From JBBROS01 sp965260935 (GTDB lineage: Bacteria > Pseudomonadota > Alphaproteobacteria > Acetobacterales > Acetobacteraceae): a DNA stretch of 64,000 bases. The notes beneath the pieces were generated by a model. The model saw only the letters and a list, made by a program, of their open reading frames with translations, made no database searches and was not told the origin of the DNA. Of this stretch, positions 1 through 8,266 are shown in pieces. The stretch lies in the NCBI GenBank assembly GCA_965260935.1, contig CBDHCB010000001.1, forward strand, positions 146,997 to 210,996. Reading direction: 5' to 3'. The translations under genes were made by a program, and so were the position numbers. The stretch's first letter is position 1. The number at the start of each line of letters is the position of its first letter.

Positions 1-2
1 GC

Positions 3-509
3 GACCGCATCTGGCGCGACCACCACCCACCGCCCGAGCGCTTCTTCTACACCGACGGCAAGGGCACGCCGTATGAGATTGCCGCCCTCGACGCGCCGGT
101 GATGTCGGACGCCGACCTGCTGACCTGGACGCTGCGGTCCGTGGTGGCGGCCTATTCGGTGAATTTTGCCGAATACCCCGATCAGCTCAGCCGGGCCGCG
201 GCGCACTTCACGACCAGCGGCTGGAACGGCTTCGGCGCCGCATTCGTCACCACCGGCAACTTCGAGAAGATCAAGCGCGCCCGGCTGACCGTCACCGCGC
301 AGCCTGAGAAAACCGCGATCATCAGCGATCAACAGGTGATCGGCGGCCGGCGTACCTACAAGGTCGAGCTGCCGCTGCTCGTCACCTACATGAACGAGAA
401 CCAGACTACGCCGCAACACCTCAACGTGACGGCAATCGTCGTGCGGGTCCCGGTGATGGACCATCCGGACGGCATCGCCATCGACCAGTTCAACGCGCCG
501 CCCGCATGA
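3..509 (+). CDS. dotI: DotI/IcmL (TraM)-like type IVB secretion protein, 5' truncated by window edge
   Basis: The reading frame is open from the first bases, so the real start lies upstream. About 168 C-terminal residues are visible. They match the periplasmic domain of DotI/IcmL (TraM in IncI plasmids): an aromatic stretch (RFFYTDGKG), then a proline/alanine segment leading into SDADLLTWTLRSVVAAYSVNF, and a beta-rich C-terminus ending in a VPVMDHPDGIAIDQF-type motif. In the family an N-terminal membrane helix anchors the protein in the inner membrane as part of the core-complex base; that helix is outside this window. The stop overlaps the next start by 4 nt (ATGA), and DotH and DotG follow, which is the traM-traN-traO order. 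Confidence 0.85.
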   Translation, partial: DRIWRDHHPPPERFFYTDGKGTPYEIAALDAPVMSDADLLTWTLRSVVAAYSVNFAEYPDQLSRAAAHFTTSGWNGFGAAFVTTGNFEKIKRARLTVTAQPEKTAIISDQQVIGGRRTYKVELPLLVTYMNENQTTPQHLNVTAIVVRVPVMDHPDGIAIDQFNAPPA

Positions 510-817
510 CGGCCCGCCCTCAGGCCGCCGGCGCCATCCTCGCCGGTGCCGTCCTGGCGGCCTGGCTTGCCGTTCCCGCCCTCGCAAGAGCGCAGTCCGC
601 CGCGCCACCACGCGATCCGCTGTTCAGCGGCGTGACGGTCTATGCCCCGGTGCAGGGCCAGGCGGGGTTCGAGCCGGCCGCAGCCGCTTGCAGCCTCACG
701 CCGACGACGCCCAGCATGGTCCTCGGTCGGGCTTGGCGCCTGCCGTGGCAGGACCCGGACGGAGCGGCCTGCGCTGGACAGATCCGCATCCCGCAAGCCC
801 GCATCGCGTATCCCTGA
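506..817 (+). CDS. small exported protein of unknown function in the dot/icm operon
   Basis: A 103-aa protein whose ATG overlaps the DotI stop (ATGA), so it is probably translationally coupled. It starts with a clear signal peptide: an Arg near the N-terminus, a hydrophobic Ala/Leu/Val core over about residues 9-25, and an ALARA-type cleavage site. The mature part is about 75 residues, rich in Pro and Gly, with two Cys that could form a disulfide. No family is recognised. Its place between DotI and DotH suggests a periplasmic accessory of the transfer channel, which is inference from position only. About 160 bp without a convincing gene separate it from dotH. Confidence 0.6.
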   Translation: MTARPQAAGAILAGAVLAAWLAVPALARAQSAAPPRDPLFSGVTVYAPVQGQAGFEPAAAACSLTPTTPSMVLGRAWRLPWQDPDGAACAGQIRIPQARIAYP

Positions 818-977
818 CATAGGCCGTGACCACATGATCCGCTCGCATCCAGCCCCAGCGCACGCCCGCGTAGTCGCGTGCCGCTGCATTCACACGTCCG
901 TGCGTCCGCGTGTCCACACGTCTAATCCCTCACCCGCTGCTGGGCCTCGCGTCCGCCGGCCCACCCTGGAGGCCATC

Positions 978-1907
978 ATGCCCATTTTTCGGCTGCTTCT
1001 CGTCGCCGGCTGCCTGCTTCCAGGGATCGCCCGGGCGCAGCAGGACAACGGCGCCGCGCCACCCCCGCCGCCGCGCCCGGGCGGCCTCGACGATCCGGCG
1101 TTCCGCGCGGCGATGCAGGGCGAGATCCCGCTCACGCGGGAGATGATCCTCGAGCTGGGCCGGCGCTTCCGCGAGAACCAGGACGCCCGCGAGCAGGTGG
1201 TGGCGCCACGCATCGCGACGCCGGCGACCCGCTCGGTCAACATGTCGATCGCGCCGGGCAGCTCGGTGCCGATCATCGAAGTGCAGCAGGGCTATCCCAC
1301 CGCCCTGGCCTTCGTGGATTCCACCGGCCAGCCCTGGCCGATCGCCTGGGACACCAACAGCAACCCGTCGGACGGCGGCACGGCGCAGGCGGCGGTGGTG
1401 CAGGCCATCGGCTCCGAGGTGCGCGTGCCGATCAAGGGCGGCAACGTGCTGACCATCGCGCCCACGTCGTCGGCGCCGCGTGGCGGGCTGCTGGTCACGT
1501 TGCAGGGGGCGTCGGCGCCGCTCAGCTTCATCATTGCCAGCCCGGGCAACCGGTTCGACGCCAGGGTGGACGTGCGGGTGGCCGACCGGGGGCCGAACGC
1601 CAAGGTGCAGATCATCACCCGGCCGAACACGCCGGAGACGGGGGCGGCTTATCTCACGGCGATGCTGGACGGGGCGCCGCCGGCGCAGGCGGTGCCGCTG
1701 ACGATCTCGGGCGTTTCGCCCGACGACGTGCGGGCCTGGCGGTTGGGCGAGAGGGTCTACCTGCGCACGCAATACACGCTGCTGTCGCCGGAGTGGACCG
1801 CCTCGGAGAGCGGCCAGGGCGGGATGACCATCTACGCCCTGCCGTCCACGCCGGTGGTGCTGCTGTCCACCCGCGGGCGCTCCGTCGCCGCCCGGCTGTC
1901 GGAGTAG
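978..1907 (+). CDS. dotH: DotH/IcmK (TraN)-like outer-membrane core component
   Basis: A 309-aa protein. In the family DotH sits in the outer-membrane ring of the type IVB channel with DotC and DotD. The chosen ATG has a good ribosome site (CTGGAGG about 7 nt upstream) and is followed by a signal peptide (IFRLLLVAGCLLPGIARAQ). After a proline-rich stretch, the segment EIPLTREMILELGRRFRENQ and the later beta-rich half (VNMSIAPGSSVPIIEVQQGYPTALAFVD, TGQPWPI) are typical of DotH/IcmK. The open frame extends upstream to about 642, but that part lacks a signal peptide and overlaps the preceding gene. dotG follows 5 nt after the stop. Confidence 0.85.
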   Translation: MPIFRLLLVAGCLLPGIARAQQDNGAAPPPPPRPGGLDDPAFRAAMQGEIPLTREMILELGRRFRENQDAREQVVAPRIATPATRSVNMSIAPGSSVPIIEVQQGYPTALAFVDSTGQPWPIAWDTNSNPSDGGTAQAAVVQAIGSEVRVPIKGGNVLTIAPTSSAPRGGLLVTLQGASAPLSFIIASPGNRFDARVDVRVADRGPNAKVQIITRPNTPETGAAYLTAMLDGAPPAQAVPLTISGVSPDDVRAWRLGERVYLRTQYTLLSPEWTASESGQGGMTIYALPSTPVVLLSTRGRSVAARLSE

Positions 1908-1912
1908 CCGTC

Positions 1913-3169
1913 ATGGCCGTTTCCGCGCTGCGGGCGCCGTTCTCCCGCCTGATGAACGCGTCCGGTTCGGCCGGCCCGCGCCGACTGATGGCGTTCCTCG
2001 GCATCGGCGCGCTGCTGGTCGGCGGCGTGGTGCTGGCGATGCAAAGCCGCAGGGTTCCGGAGACGCCCAGCACGGTGGCGAAGGCGCCGCAGGTCGATCC
2101 GCTGCCGGGCGGCCCGCACACCAACGCCGCCTACTCCGACCTGGCGCGGCGGGCGGACCAGGAGAAGGCGGCAAAGGCGGCGGCGCGGGGCGAAAGCTCG
2201 GTGGCGAGCATGCCGGGCGGCACGTTCCCCGAGACCGCGCCGCCGCCGGCACCGGCACCGCGAGCCCCGGTCGCGGACGCCCCGCCGCCCCTCGGCAAGC
2301 GGGCGCCCACCGAGACGGCGCCAGCCGCCGATCCCCCCGCCCCGCGCAAGCCGGCGGCGGCGGCGGCGGCGCAGCAGCCCAAGCCGGATGAGAACCAGGT
2401 CAAGGACTTCAAGGCCGCGATCAGCGCACTGAGCAAGGATTGGAACCTCAAGCCGCAGGTGACGCAGGTGATCCTGAAGCCGGGCGAGCGCCCAAGCGGC
2501 GGCGACGCGCAGCCGAACCGGGCCGACGCGTCCGGCCGCACCATAGCCGCGGCCGATCGCGGCGCCGGCGCCGCCCTGATCCCGAACGCCCCGCGCCTGG
2601 CCGACCGCGGCGGCCAGGTGCTCATGCCGGCCGGTCGGGGCGTCTATGGCCACACCGTGCTGGCCGCCAGTTCGGACTACGGCGGGCAATTGCTGGTCGA
2701 GGCGCAATCCGGCCCGATCGCCGGCGACCGGATGACCGGCTCGTTCGAGCGGCGCGAGAACCGGCTGGTGGCGCATCTCGACAGCATCACCCTGCACGAC
2801 GGCACGCAGCACAAGATCGATGCCGTGCTGGTCGCGCCCGACACCAGGGAGACCGCGGTCGCCTCCTCGGTGAACCAGCATCTCGTCTCCCGCTACGTGC
2901 TGCCGGTCGCCTCGGCCTTCGTGGCGGGGCTGGGACAGGCCATCGCGCAATCCAACTCGACCGTGGTGGCCGGCCCTTACGGAGGCGCCACCGCGTTTCA
3001 ACGGCTCAACCTGGGCCAGCAGCTCGGGGTGGCGGCGGGCGCGGCCGGCTCGCAGTTCGGCGCCGCGGTGCGCGAGAACGCGCCGCGCGGCCCGACCGTG
3101 ACGATCGACGCCGGCGCCGAGGTCGGCATCGTCTTCCTGGCGCCGCTCGTCGTCGGCGACGATCGCTGA
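1913..3169 (+). CDS. dotG: DotG/IcmE (TraO)-like, VirB10-type channel protein
   Basis: A 418-aa protein. DotG is the TrbI/VirB10-like subunit that spans both membranes. One membrane helix is seen at about residues 22-42 (LMAFLGIGALLVGGVVLAM), followed by a long Pro/Ala-rich linker and a C-terminal VirB10-type beta domain. Recognisable parts of that domain are the LMPAGRGVYGHTVLAASSDY start, the GPIAGDRMTGSFERRENRLV strand pair, DSITLHDGTQHKIDAV and the terminal GAEVGIVFLAPLV. Legionella DotG is much longer because of pentapeptide-like repeats; those are missing here, as in the plasmid TraO type. The ATG at 1913 sits just after the dotH stop. Confidence 0.87.
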   Translation: MAVSALRAPFSRLMNASGSAGPRRLMAFLGIGALLVGGVVLAMQSRRVPETPSTVAKAPQVDPLPGGPHTNAAYSDLARRADQEKAAKAAARGESSVASMPGGTFPETAPPPAPAPRAPVADAPPPLGKRAPTETAPAADPPAPRKPAAAAAAQQPKPDENQVKDFKAAISALSKDWNLKPQVTQVILKPGERPSGGDAQPNRADASGRTIAAADRGAGAALIPNAPRLADRGGQVLMPAGRGVYGHTVLAASSDYGGQLLVEAQSGPIAGDRMTGSFERRENRLVAHLDSITLHDGTQHKIDAVLVAPDTRETAVASSVNQHLVSRYVLPVASAFVAGLGQAIAQSNSTVVAGPYGGATAFQRLNLGQQLGVAAGAAGSQFGAAVRENAPRGPTVTIDAGAEVGIVFLAPLVVGDDR

Positions 3170-3185
3170 TCCGATGAGAAACAAG

Positions 3186-3198
3186 GCGATCACTCGCA
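3186..3198 (+). promoter_or_regulatory. recurrent motif GCGATCACTCGCA, copy 1
   Basis: First of four copies of a 13-bp sequence preceded by an A-rich tract (GAGAAACAAG). It lies in the 80-bp gap after dotG, 51 bp before the ATG of the IcmG-like gene. The other copies are at 6998, 13072 and 13342, each a similar distance upstream of a gene of the locus. Function unknown: an operator, a promoter element or an mRNA leader element are all possible. Confidence 0.5.
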
Positions 3199-3249
3199 GG
3201 TCCGGCGGCGACCCTGCTGGTCCGACGCACGTATCCAGCAGGTGACGAC

Positions 3250-4872
3250 ATGGACACGACCATCACGGACGCCAGCCTCCAGCACGCGGGCGTGGGCCTG
3301 TCCGCCCCGCTCCGCCTGCCCGGCGAGATGGATGCGGCGGACGCAAGCCCGGCCGAGCCTAACCGGAGCGCGCCGCCCCGCCGCAACATCTTCCGCCGCG
3401 CTGGGCCGCGCCCGGCCGCCGCCGGGACTGCCGATACCGCAGACGGCCAAGCCCGCGCGACCAGTCCGGCTTCGAACCTGAGCAGTCCATCCGCCCCGGC
3501 TGCGGCCGTCGCGGCCGGGACGGCGGGCGCGGCTGCAGCGCCGGCAGCGGCCGCGCCGCCGCCCGCGAGGCGCTCGCGCCGCGGCCGGCTTCTGGCCGGG
3601 GCGGCGCTGGTCGGCGTACTGGGGGCGGCCGGAGCGGGGGCTTGGGCCAATCGCGACCGCATCGCGGCGTTCGACTGGCAGACGCTGAGTCCCGAGCGCA
3701 TCCATCTCCCCCCATCGGTGGTCCGGGTGTTCGATCAGGTGCGTCATGCCGTGCCGCTGGCGGCTCCGCAGGCGGGCGCCGATCCCCACGCCGCAGCGCC
3801 CCCGGCTCCGGCAAACGGCTCAACTCCGGCTCGTCCGTCTCCGGCTGATCCGGTTCCCTCCAAGGCGACGATGGCGGCGCCCGCGGCCAAGGCCGCCGCT
3901 GGGCCGCATGGGCATGCGCCGGCCGACGCGCCGACGGCAACGGCGTCCGCCGATCTTGCCGAGTTCGCTGCCCTGAAGAGCGATGGTCTGCCTGCGGCCG
4001 GGGCCGCGTCGCCTGCCGCGTCGCCCGTTGTGGCGGCACCCGCCGAGGGGCCCTCGGAACAAGGCATGCCCGGCGTGGCGCCGTCCAAGGCGTTGCCGGG
4101 AGCGGCTGCCGCTGCCCCGGCCGCCCCTGGCCCCATCGTGGCAACGCCGCTTCGGGTCGCGCCGGTTCAAGTGCCTCCGATGTCGCTCGCCTTCGCCCTG
4201 CCCGAGCCGGCCAAGCCCGCGCCCTCGCCGGCGGAGCTGCAGGCCGCGACCCGCGCGCTGGCGCCCCCCGTCGCGCGTCCGCTTCCGGCCGCCCCGGCCG
4301 CTGCGCCGATGGCGACGGAGGAGGACCTCCGGCACCTGCAAGCCAAGCAGGTCAAGTTGACCGAGATGCTCAACGAGACCGCCGCGCAGTTGGGTGACAC
4401 GCGCACGGAGGTCGCCAACTTGCGCGCTATCCTCGCCAAGCTGTCCAAGCAGGTCGAGCGCAGCGCCGGCGACTTCGAATCCCGCATCGGCCTGAACGAG
4501 ACGGCGCTCACCCTGCTCAAGTCCAAAGCCGCCCTGCCGGCGCAGGACAATGCGGCAACGGAGGCCGGGTCCGGCGGCACGCCGGCTGCTAGCGTCCCGC
4601 CTGCGGCGCCGCCCGCCGCCCACCGCGTGGCGGGACCCGCCGCGCTGCCCGGCATTCCGAGGCCGGAGCGCCGCACCGTGAAGGACTACGTGGTGAAAGG
4701 CGCCTCGCCGGGCATGGCGGTGTTGTCGGCGCTGAACCCGGCCACCGGCAATCCGGTGCCGATCGAGGTCATGGTCGGCGACACGGTGCCGGGGCTCGGC
4801 CGGGTCAAGAGCATCGCCCAGCACGGCACGAGCTGGGTGGTGACGACCGACGGCGGCGCGATCGAGCGTTAG
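3250..4872 (+). CDS. IcmG/DotF-like (TraP-like) inner-membrane coiled-coil protein
   Basis: A 540-aa protein with a very Ala/Pro-rich composition. In order: a cytoplasmic basic N-terminus with an RRNIFRRAG patch, a single membrane helix at about residues 110-130, a long low-complexity periplasmic linker, a coiled coil at about 358-420 (EEDLRHLQAKQVKLTEMLNE and following heptads), and a compact C-terminal domain (KDYVVKGASPGMAVLSALNP, GDTVPGLGRVKSIAQHGTSW) of the kind found in TraP/PilP-type transfer proteins. Position directly after dotG matches traP/icmG. The assignment rests on architecture and synteny more than on motifs. The start lies 51 bp after a repeated 13-bp motif. Confidence 0.65.
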   Translation: MDTTITDASLQHAGVGLSAPLRLPGEMDAADASPAEPNRSAPPRRNIFRRAGPRPAAAGTADTADGQARATSPASNLSSPSAPAAAVAAGTAGAAAAPAAAAPPPARRSRRGRLLAGAALVGVLGAAGAGAWANRDRIAAFDWQTLSPERIHLPPSVVRVFDQVRHAVPLAAPQAGADPHAAAPPAPANGSTPARPSPADPVPSKATMAAPAAKAAAGPHGHAPADAPTATASADLAEFAALKSDGLPAAGAASPAASPVVAAPAEGPSEQGMPGVAPSKALPGAAAAAPAAPGPIVATPLRVAPVQVPPMSLAFALPEPAKPAPSPAELQAATRALAPPVARPLPAAPAAAPMATEEDLRHLQAKQVKLTEMLNETAAQLGDTRTEVANLRAILAKLSKQVERSAGDFESRIGLNETALTLLKSKAALPAQDNAATEAGSGGTPAASVPPAAPPAAHRVAGPAALPGIPRPERRTVKDYVVKGASPGMAVLSALNPATGNPVPIEVMVGDTVPGLGRVKSIAQHGTSWVVTTDGGAIER

Positions 4873-4888
4873 GCCGGAGGGCGCACCG

Positions 4889-5431
4889 ATGCAGGGCTTC
4901 TTCAATTTCGCCAATGATCTCGGCATCGCTATCGCCTGGCTGATCCCGCTGATCTGCTATCTGGTGGGCGGCGGCCTGTTGATCGCCTCGATCCACGGCT
5001 TCTGGCAGATCCTCAAGCCGGGCAGCGAGAGCAACCGGCGTCCCGCCTGGCCCGCCGTGACCCTGTTCATCTCGGCCACCCTGCTGTCGTTCGACCGCAT
5101 GCTCGACGCTGCCAACACGACGTTCGGCGGCAACACCAGGGCGGCGCTGACGCGGACGCTGACGACCTATCAGGCGCCGGCGACGAACGCGGCGTTGCTC
5201 GGCAACACGCCGGAGGAGTGGCTGCTTAACGTGATCTACGCCTTCGAGCACTTCTTCCAGGCCTATGGGGCGCTGATCGTGCTGCTCGGGGTGATGAGCT
5301 TCCACCATGTCATGAAGGGCAACCACCACCACCACCGGGCCTACAGCAAGGCGGTGATCCAGGTGGCGTTCGGGATCGCGGTGATGAACGTCCGCACCAT
5401 CGCGCAGGGGGTGATCGGCTACTTCGCCTGA
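4889..5431 (+). CDS. IcmC/DotE-like (TraQ-like) membrane protein
   Basis: A 180-aa integral membrane protein with about four hydrophobic segments: near residues 12-35 (IAWLIPLICYLVGGGLLIAS), 55-70, 118-140 (YGALIVLLGVMSFHHVMKG) and 150-172. A His-rich cytoplasmic stretch (KGNHHHHRAY) is notable. Size, topology and position after the IcmG-like gene fit the IcmC/DotE-IcmV-TraQ group of small inner-membrane proteins of type IVB systems. It starts 17 nt after the previous stop, so it is likely in the same transcript. Confidence 0.65.
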   Translation: MQGFFNFANDLGIAIAWLIPLICYLVGGGLLIASIHGFWQILKPGSESNRRPAWPAVTLFISATLLSFDRMLDAANTTFGGNTRAALTRTLTTYQAPATNAALLGNTPEEWLLNVIYAFEHFFQAYGALIVLLGVMSFHHVMKGNHHHHRAYSKAVIQVAFGIAVMNVRTIAQGVIGYFA

Positions 5432-5793
5432 GCGGAGAGCAGACGACGTGCGGCACGGCCTTGCGGGAATGAGCCTCAATGAGGGCTTCTACCTGGCGCT
5501 AACGTAAATCGTAGACGGCTGGGAAGCCGCCTGTCGGCTTTGCGGTGCGGGCGGGCTGAAGTGGCAATTGGCCGCGGGGCGATCTTTGGCCGAGAGCGGG
5601 CAAGCCGATCCGGGGCGTGCACCAAGCCGAGGCGGGCATTGACGCCAGATCCGCTATCGGCTGAACCGACCCGACGTGCTCCAGGGCTTCGTATCGAGTG
5701 GCTATCGTCGTCGACTGACCAACCCGATTACCATCCGGAACAAGAGGTTGGATTGCGCCACGCGGAATGCTAAATGAACTGTTGAAGGATTAG
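5432..5793 (+). other. intergenic gap upstream of the three-gene cassette
   Basis: About 360 bp without a supported gene. A short hairpin (AAGCCG, 5-nt loop, CGGCTT at 5524-5540) could be a weak terminator for the upstream operon segment, though no U tract follows. An AAGGA ribosome site near 5785 serves the next gene. Composition is slightly less GC-rich than in the flanking transfer genes, in keeping with an inserted segment. Confidence 0.35.
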
Positions 5794-6117
5794 GTGTTCA
5801 CCATGCCATCAGCACCCAAAAAGAGAAGCACTGAGAGCGTCGCCGCTGTCATCTCCGCGCGCCCAAAAGCTGCAAGTTCGAAGGCCGCCACGAAAACCTT
5901 ATCTACGGCCGAATCGAAGACGGTTGCTGCTCCCACCCGGAAGGCAGTCGCCTCAGCCGCGCCGAAGCGAGCCGCAGCGTCCGCGATGACACCGGCGCTG
6001 GCGAGAAAGGCCTACAGGACCCAATATGGCAAGTTCAGCGCCGCCCTTCGCCAAATCGACATGACGATCGACGAGATCCGCGTGATGAACGACAGAGCAG
6101 CCAAACGCCTTGCCTAG
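5794..6117 (+). CDS. small Lys/Ala-rich protein of unknown function
   Basis: A 107-aa protein with a basic, Ala/Ser/Lys/Thr-rich N-terminal two thirds, reminiscent of histone-H1-like tails, and a short C-terminal helical part (KAYRTQYGKFSAALRQIDMT, then IDEIRVMNDRAAKRL). Either the GTG at 5794 or the ATG at 5803 could start it; the AAGGA site near 5785 slightly favours 5794. It is the first of three overlapping or abutting genes inserted between the icmC-like and icmD-like genes. No function assigned. Confidence 0.5.
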   Translation: MFTMPSAPKKRSTESVAAVISARPKAASSKAATKTLSTAESKTVAAPTRKAVASAAPKRAAASAMTPALARKAYRTQYGKFSAALRQIDMTIDEIRVMNDRAAKRLA

Positions 6118-6298
6118 CAAGGAACCGAGCGTCAACGATCCATTGGACGAGGTCATCGGAGCTCTAATCGAAAAGCTTCAATCCAGCACGACCGAAAGCG
6201 CGCGAACCTCAAGCCTGCTCGCGAGCGCCATCGACCGGATCACAGTGCTGGAAAGCCGGCTCGACAAGCTGGACGCCAAGGCGGCCAGGCGACGGTAA
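6110..6298 (+). CDS. small coiled-coil-like protein of unknown function
   Basis: A 62-aa acidic and helical protein that appears to start at TTG 6110, overlapping the previous stop by 8 nt, which suggests coupling. The sequence (DEVIGALIEKLQSSTTESAR, then ITVLESRLDKLDAKAARR) has heptad-like spacing of Leu/Ile and may form a short coiled coil. It ends immediately before the ATG of the next gene. Unknown function; the rare TTG start lowers certainty. Confidence 0.45.
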   Translation: MPSKEPSVNDPLDEVIGALIEKLQSSTTESARTSSLLASAIDRITVLESRLDKLDAKAARRR

Positions 6299-6754
6299 AT
6301 GGCGAAACTACCCAACCTGCGCACCATTACCGCCGCCGATCTGAAGAACCTGCAGATCGATGACGCTAAGCGGCACCTGTACTGGAATGGCCAACGTGTC
6401 CGGAGCCAAATCGAGCTTACGTGGCCGCAGACCTTCATCGCCGCCGTCGGCGTTGTTGCTGGCCTGGCGACCATCCTCAACGGCTTCTCCAGTGGTCTGA
6501 ACAACGCCACCACCCTCGTCTGCTCTCGCGGCGGCATCTTTCCCATCATTGGCTGCCCTGGCCAGACGACACAGGCTCCGGTGGCAAGCACAACGCCGAC
6601 GCCGCCCGCCCAGGCAGGGCAGGAAGCCGGACCATCCAGTCCGGCCACCCCGCCCACAACGGCATCCGAGGCACGATCCAGTAAGACCGCTGCGCCCGGT
6701 AATCCACCCAGTCCGCCTCCGGCTCCCGGATCGCCAAGCGCATCAGGGCATTGA
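6299..6754 (+). CDS. single-pass membrane protein of unknown function
   Basis: A 151-aa protein. A soluble N-terminus of about 40 residues (TITAADLKNLQIDDAKRHLY, then WNGQRVRSQIELTW) precedes one membrane helix at about residues 46-65 (FIAAVGVVAGLATILNGF). A Cys-containing segment and a Pro/Thr/Ala/Ser-rich tail follow. The ATG directly abuts the previous stop codon. Proteins of this layout (short TM protein with a WNG motif) occur as hypothetical genes in accessory regions; no function is known to me. A - strand open frame overlaps its 3' half, but the + strand frame has the better start and neighbours. Confidence 0.55.
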   Translation: MAKLPNLRTITAADLKNLQIDDAKRHLYWNGQRVRSQIELTWPQTFIAAVGVVAGLATILNGFSSGLNNATTLVCSRGGIFPIIGCPGQTTQAPVASTTPTPPAQAGQEAGPSSPATPPTTASEARSSKTAAPGNPPSPPPAPGSPSASGH

Positions 6755-6908
6755 TCAAGTCCTGCTCCGTCGGCTGAACCAGGTGGACGTGCAGCCTCCG
6801 CGGCCGACTGCCCTTGCAGCCACTGACCGTTTTCGGGAAGGTCTCTGTGACGCGTAGGTGTCGCAGATGAGGTCGATAGCCGACCAATTCCATCAGATCT
6901 GACAACAA
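6546..6908 (-). pseudogene. possible gene remnant, unidentified
   Basis: A - strand open frame with protein-like composition in its upstream part (ELLSDLMELVGYRPHLRHLR, PRRLHVHLVQPTEQDLINAL, DWVDYRAQRSYWIV). It has only a TTG start and no visible ribosome site, and it overlaps the + strand membrane-protein gene. It may be a decayed gene fragment brought in with the cassette. I could not assign a family, and the 6755-7073 interval otherwise holds only repeat copy 2. Confidence 0.2.
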
Positions 6909-6997
6909 TTCCGGGCGTGATGCCGATGTCGCTGAATGGCGCTGCGCCGCTTCCCGTTAGCCTCAACCAGCCGATCGGCGGTTTCCGAAAATAAGCG

Positions 6998-7010
6998 GCG
7001 ATCACTCGCA
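6998..7010 (+). promoter_or_regulatory. recurrent motif GCGATCACTCGCA, copy 2
   Basis: Exact copy of the 13-bp motif seen at 3186, again preceded by an A-rich tract (CCGAAAATAAGCG) and followed by CCGGCGGCGA as in copy 1. It lies 63 bp upstream of the GTG of the IcmD-like gene, just downstream of the inserted cassette. Confidence 0.5.
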
Positions 7011-7073
7011 AGCCCGGCGGCGATCCTGCGTGCGAGGGGGCGGGTCCCCTCCGCATCGACAGGAGCCTTCACC

Positions 7074-7556
7074 GTGACATCACCACTTCGCGCTTCATCT
7101 CCGGCGGCGAACGTCGCCGATACGCCTCTTCAATCCGGGACCGGCGCTGAGCCGTCCGGCCTTATCCCCGCGGTCATGCGGCGGCCGGCCGCCAAACTGA
7201 CGGCCTGGGCGCTCCCGGCCCTGCTGTTGTCGCAGCAGGCCTTCGCCCAGGCGGCAGGCAACGGCTTGGGCGGACGCATGCAGGCGGCCTCCACCGACCT
7301 GACAGGCGGCGGCGGCTACGTCATGGAGCTGCTCGGCTACTTCTTCGGCGGGGCCGCCATTCTCACCGGAGTCTATACCATCTGGCAGAACCAGAAGAAC
7401 CCAAACGGGCAGAACCGGCTCGGCTACGGCTTCATTTCCGTGCTGGCCGGCGGGGCGTTCCTGGCCGCCAGCCTGTTCGGCGGTTTCAGCTCCAACACCG
7501 TCGCCGGCGCCGCGCCGACCAACACCGGCACCGCGCAGCAGATGACCTTCCAGTAA
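7074..7556 (+). CDS. IcmD/DotP-like (TraR-like) small membrane protein
   Basis: A 160-aa protein started at GTG 7074, which has an AGGAG site 9 nt upstream. It has a long N-terminal region, then a signal-like segment (LTAWALPALLLSQQAFAQA), a Gly-rich turn and two membrane helices (YVMELLGYFFGGAAILTGVY and LGYGFISVLAGGAFLAASLF). The pair of helices separated by QNQKNPNGQ is typical of the IcmD/TraR group, small inner-membrane subunits of type IVB machines. Its neighbour downstream is DotN. The upstream open frame to 6936 is not supported. Confidence 0.65.
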   Translation: MTSPLRASSPAANVADTPLQSGTGAEPSGLIPAVMRRPAAKLTAWALPALLLSQQAFAQAAGNGLGGRMQAASTDLTGGGGYVMELLGYFFGGAAILTGVYTIWQNQKNPNGQNRLGYGFISVLAGGAFLAASLFGGFSSNTVAGAAPTNTGTAQQMTFQ

Positions 7557-7568
7557 GCGAGGGCATCG

Positions 7569-8249
7569 ATGCTCCTGCCGCTCGTTCCGTCTGTGCATCC
7601 GTCGGTGCGCGATGCCGGGGCTGGCCTGGTCGGGCGGCAGCAGTTGTGCCAGGACGCGCTCGACCGCGACGGGCATCGCTGCCGGTTCTGCGGCCTGCCG
7701 GCCGGGGATTGGCAGGACGTGTTCCACGTCAACGACGACCACGAGGACTGGCGGCCGGCCAACCTCGCCGCGTGCTGTCCGCTGTGCCACGGCGCGCAGC
7801 ATATCGGCGCGCCGGCGGCCAACCTGGAGATGCGGGTGATCTGGCTGCCGGAGATGACGCAGACAGCGCTGAACGTGCTGGTGCGTGCGATCCATCTCGC
7901 CTTGCGGGCGGGCGACGTGGCCCCGACGCTCGCCGTGCGGCCCATTCTCGGCAACGACGATTTGTACTGCGCCTGGCGCGCCTATGACGCGCTGGACCGG
8001 CGCGCGGCGGCGGCGGTCAGCGTGATCGACACCGACGCGCCGCGCGACCTGGCGGCCGGGCTGCTCAGCGTGCCGGCCGCGGAGCGCAAGCGGCTGCTCG
8101 GCGGTCTGCGCCTGCTGCACCGGGGACGCCGCATGCGTGGCGGCGAGGACAGCTACCCGGCGCAGCTCGCCGCGTGGGCCGAGCTGGCTGGCAAGATCCG
8201 GGATCCGGCGGACGCTGCCGCCGGCCAACCGGCCCCATCCGCCCCCTGA
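7569..8249 (+). CDS. dotN: DotN/IcmJ (TraT)-like HNH-fold component of the coupling complex
   Basis: A 226-aa protein. DotN/IcmJ is a zinc-binding HNH-like protein of the type IV coupling complex with DotL and DotM. Visible here: a CRFCG zinc knuckle at about residues 37-41, the VFHVNDDHEDWRPANLAACC HNH-like segment, and CPLCHGAQHIG at about 74-84, giving two Cys pairs. The rest matches IcmJ in length and in a helical C-terminal part (LLSVPAAERKRLLGGLRLLH). It follows the IcmD-like gene by 12 nt and precedes a small membrane protein and DotO, which is close to the traR-traT-traU order. Confidence 0.8.
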   Translation: MLLPLVPSVHPSVRDAGAGLVGRQQLCQDALDRDGHRCRFCGLPAGDWQDVFHVNDDHEDWRPANLAACCPLCHGAQHIGAPAANLEMRVIWLPEMTQTALNVLVRAIHLALRAGDVAPTLAVRPILGNDDLYCAWRAYDALDRRAAAAVSVIDTDAPRDLAAGLLSVPAAERKRLLGGLRLLHRGRRMRGGEDSYPAQLAAWAELAGKIRDPADAAAGQPAPSAP

Positions 8250-8266
8250 CCAAAGGACAGCCCGCT

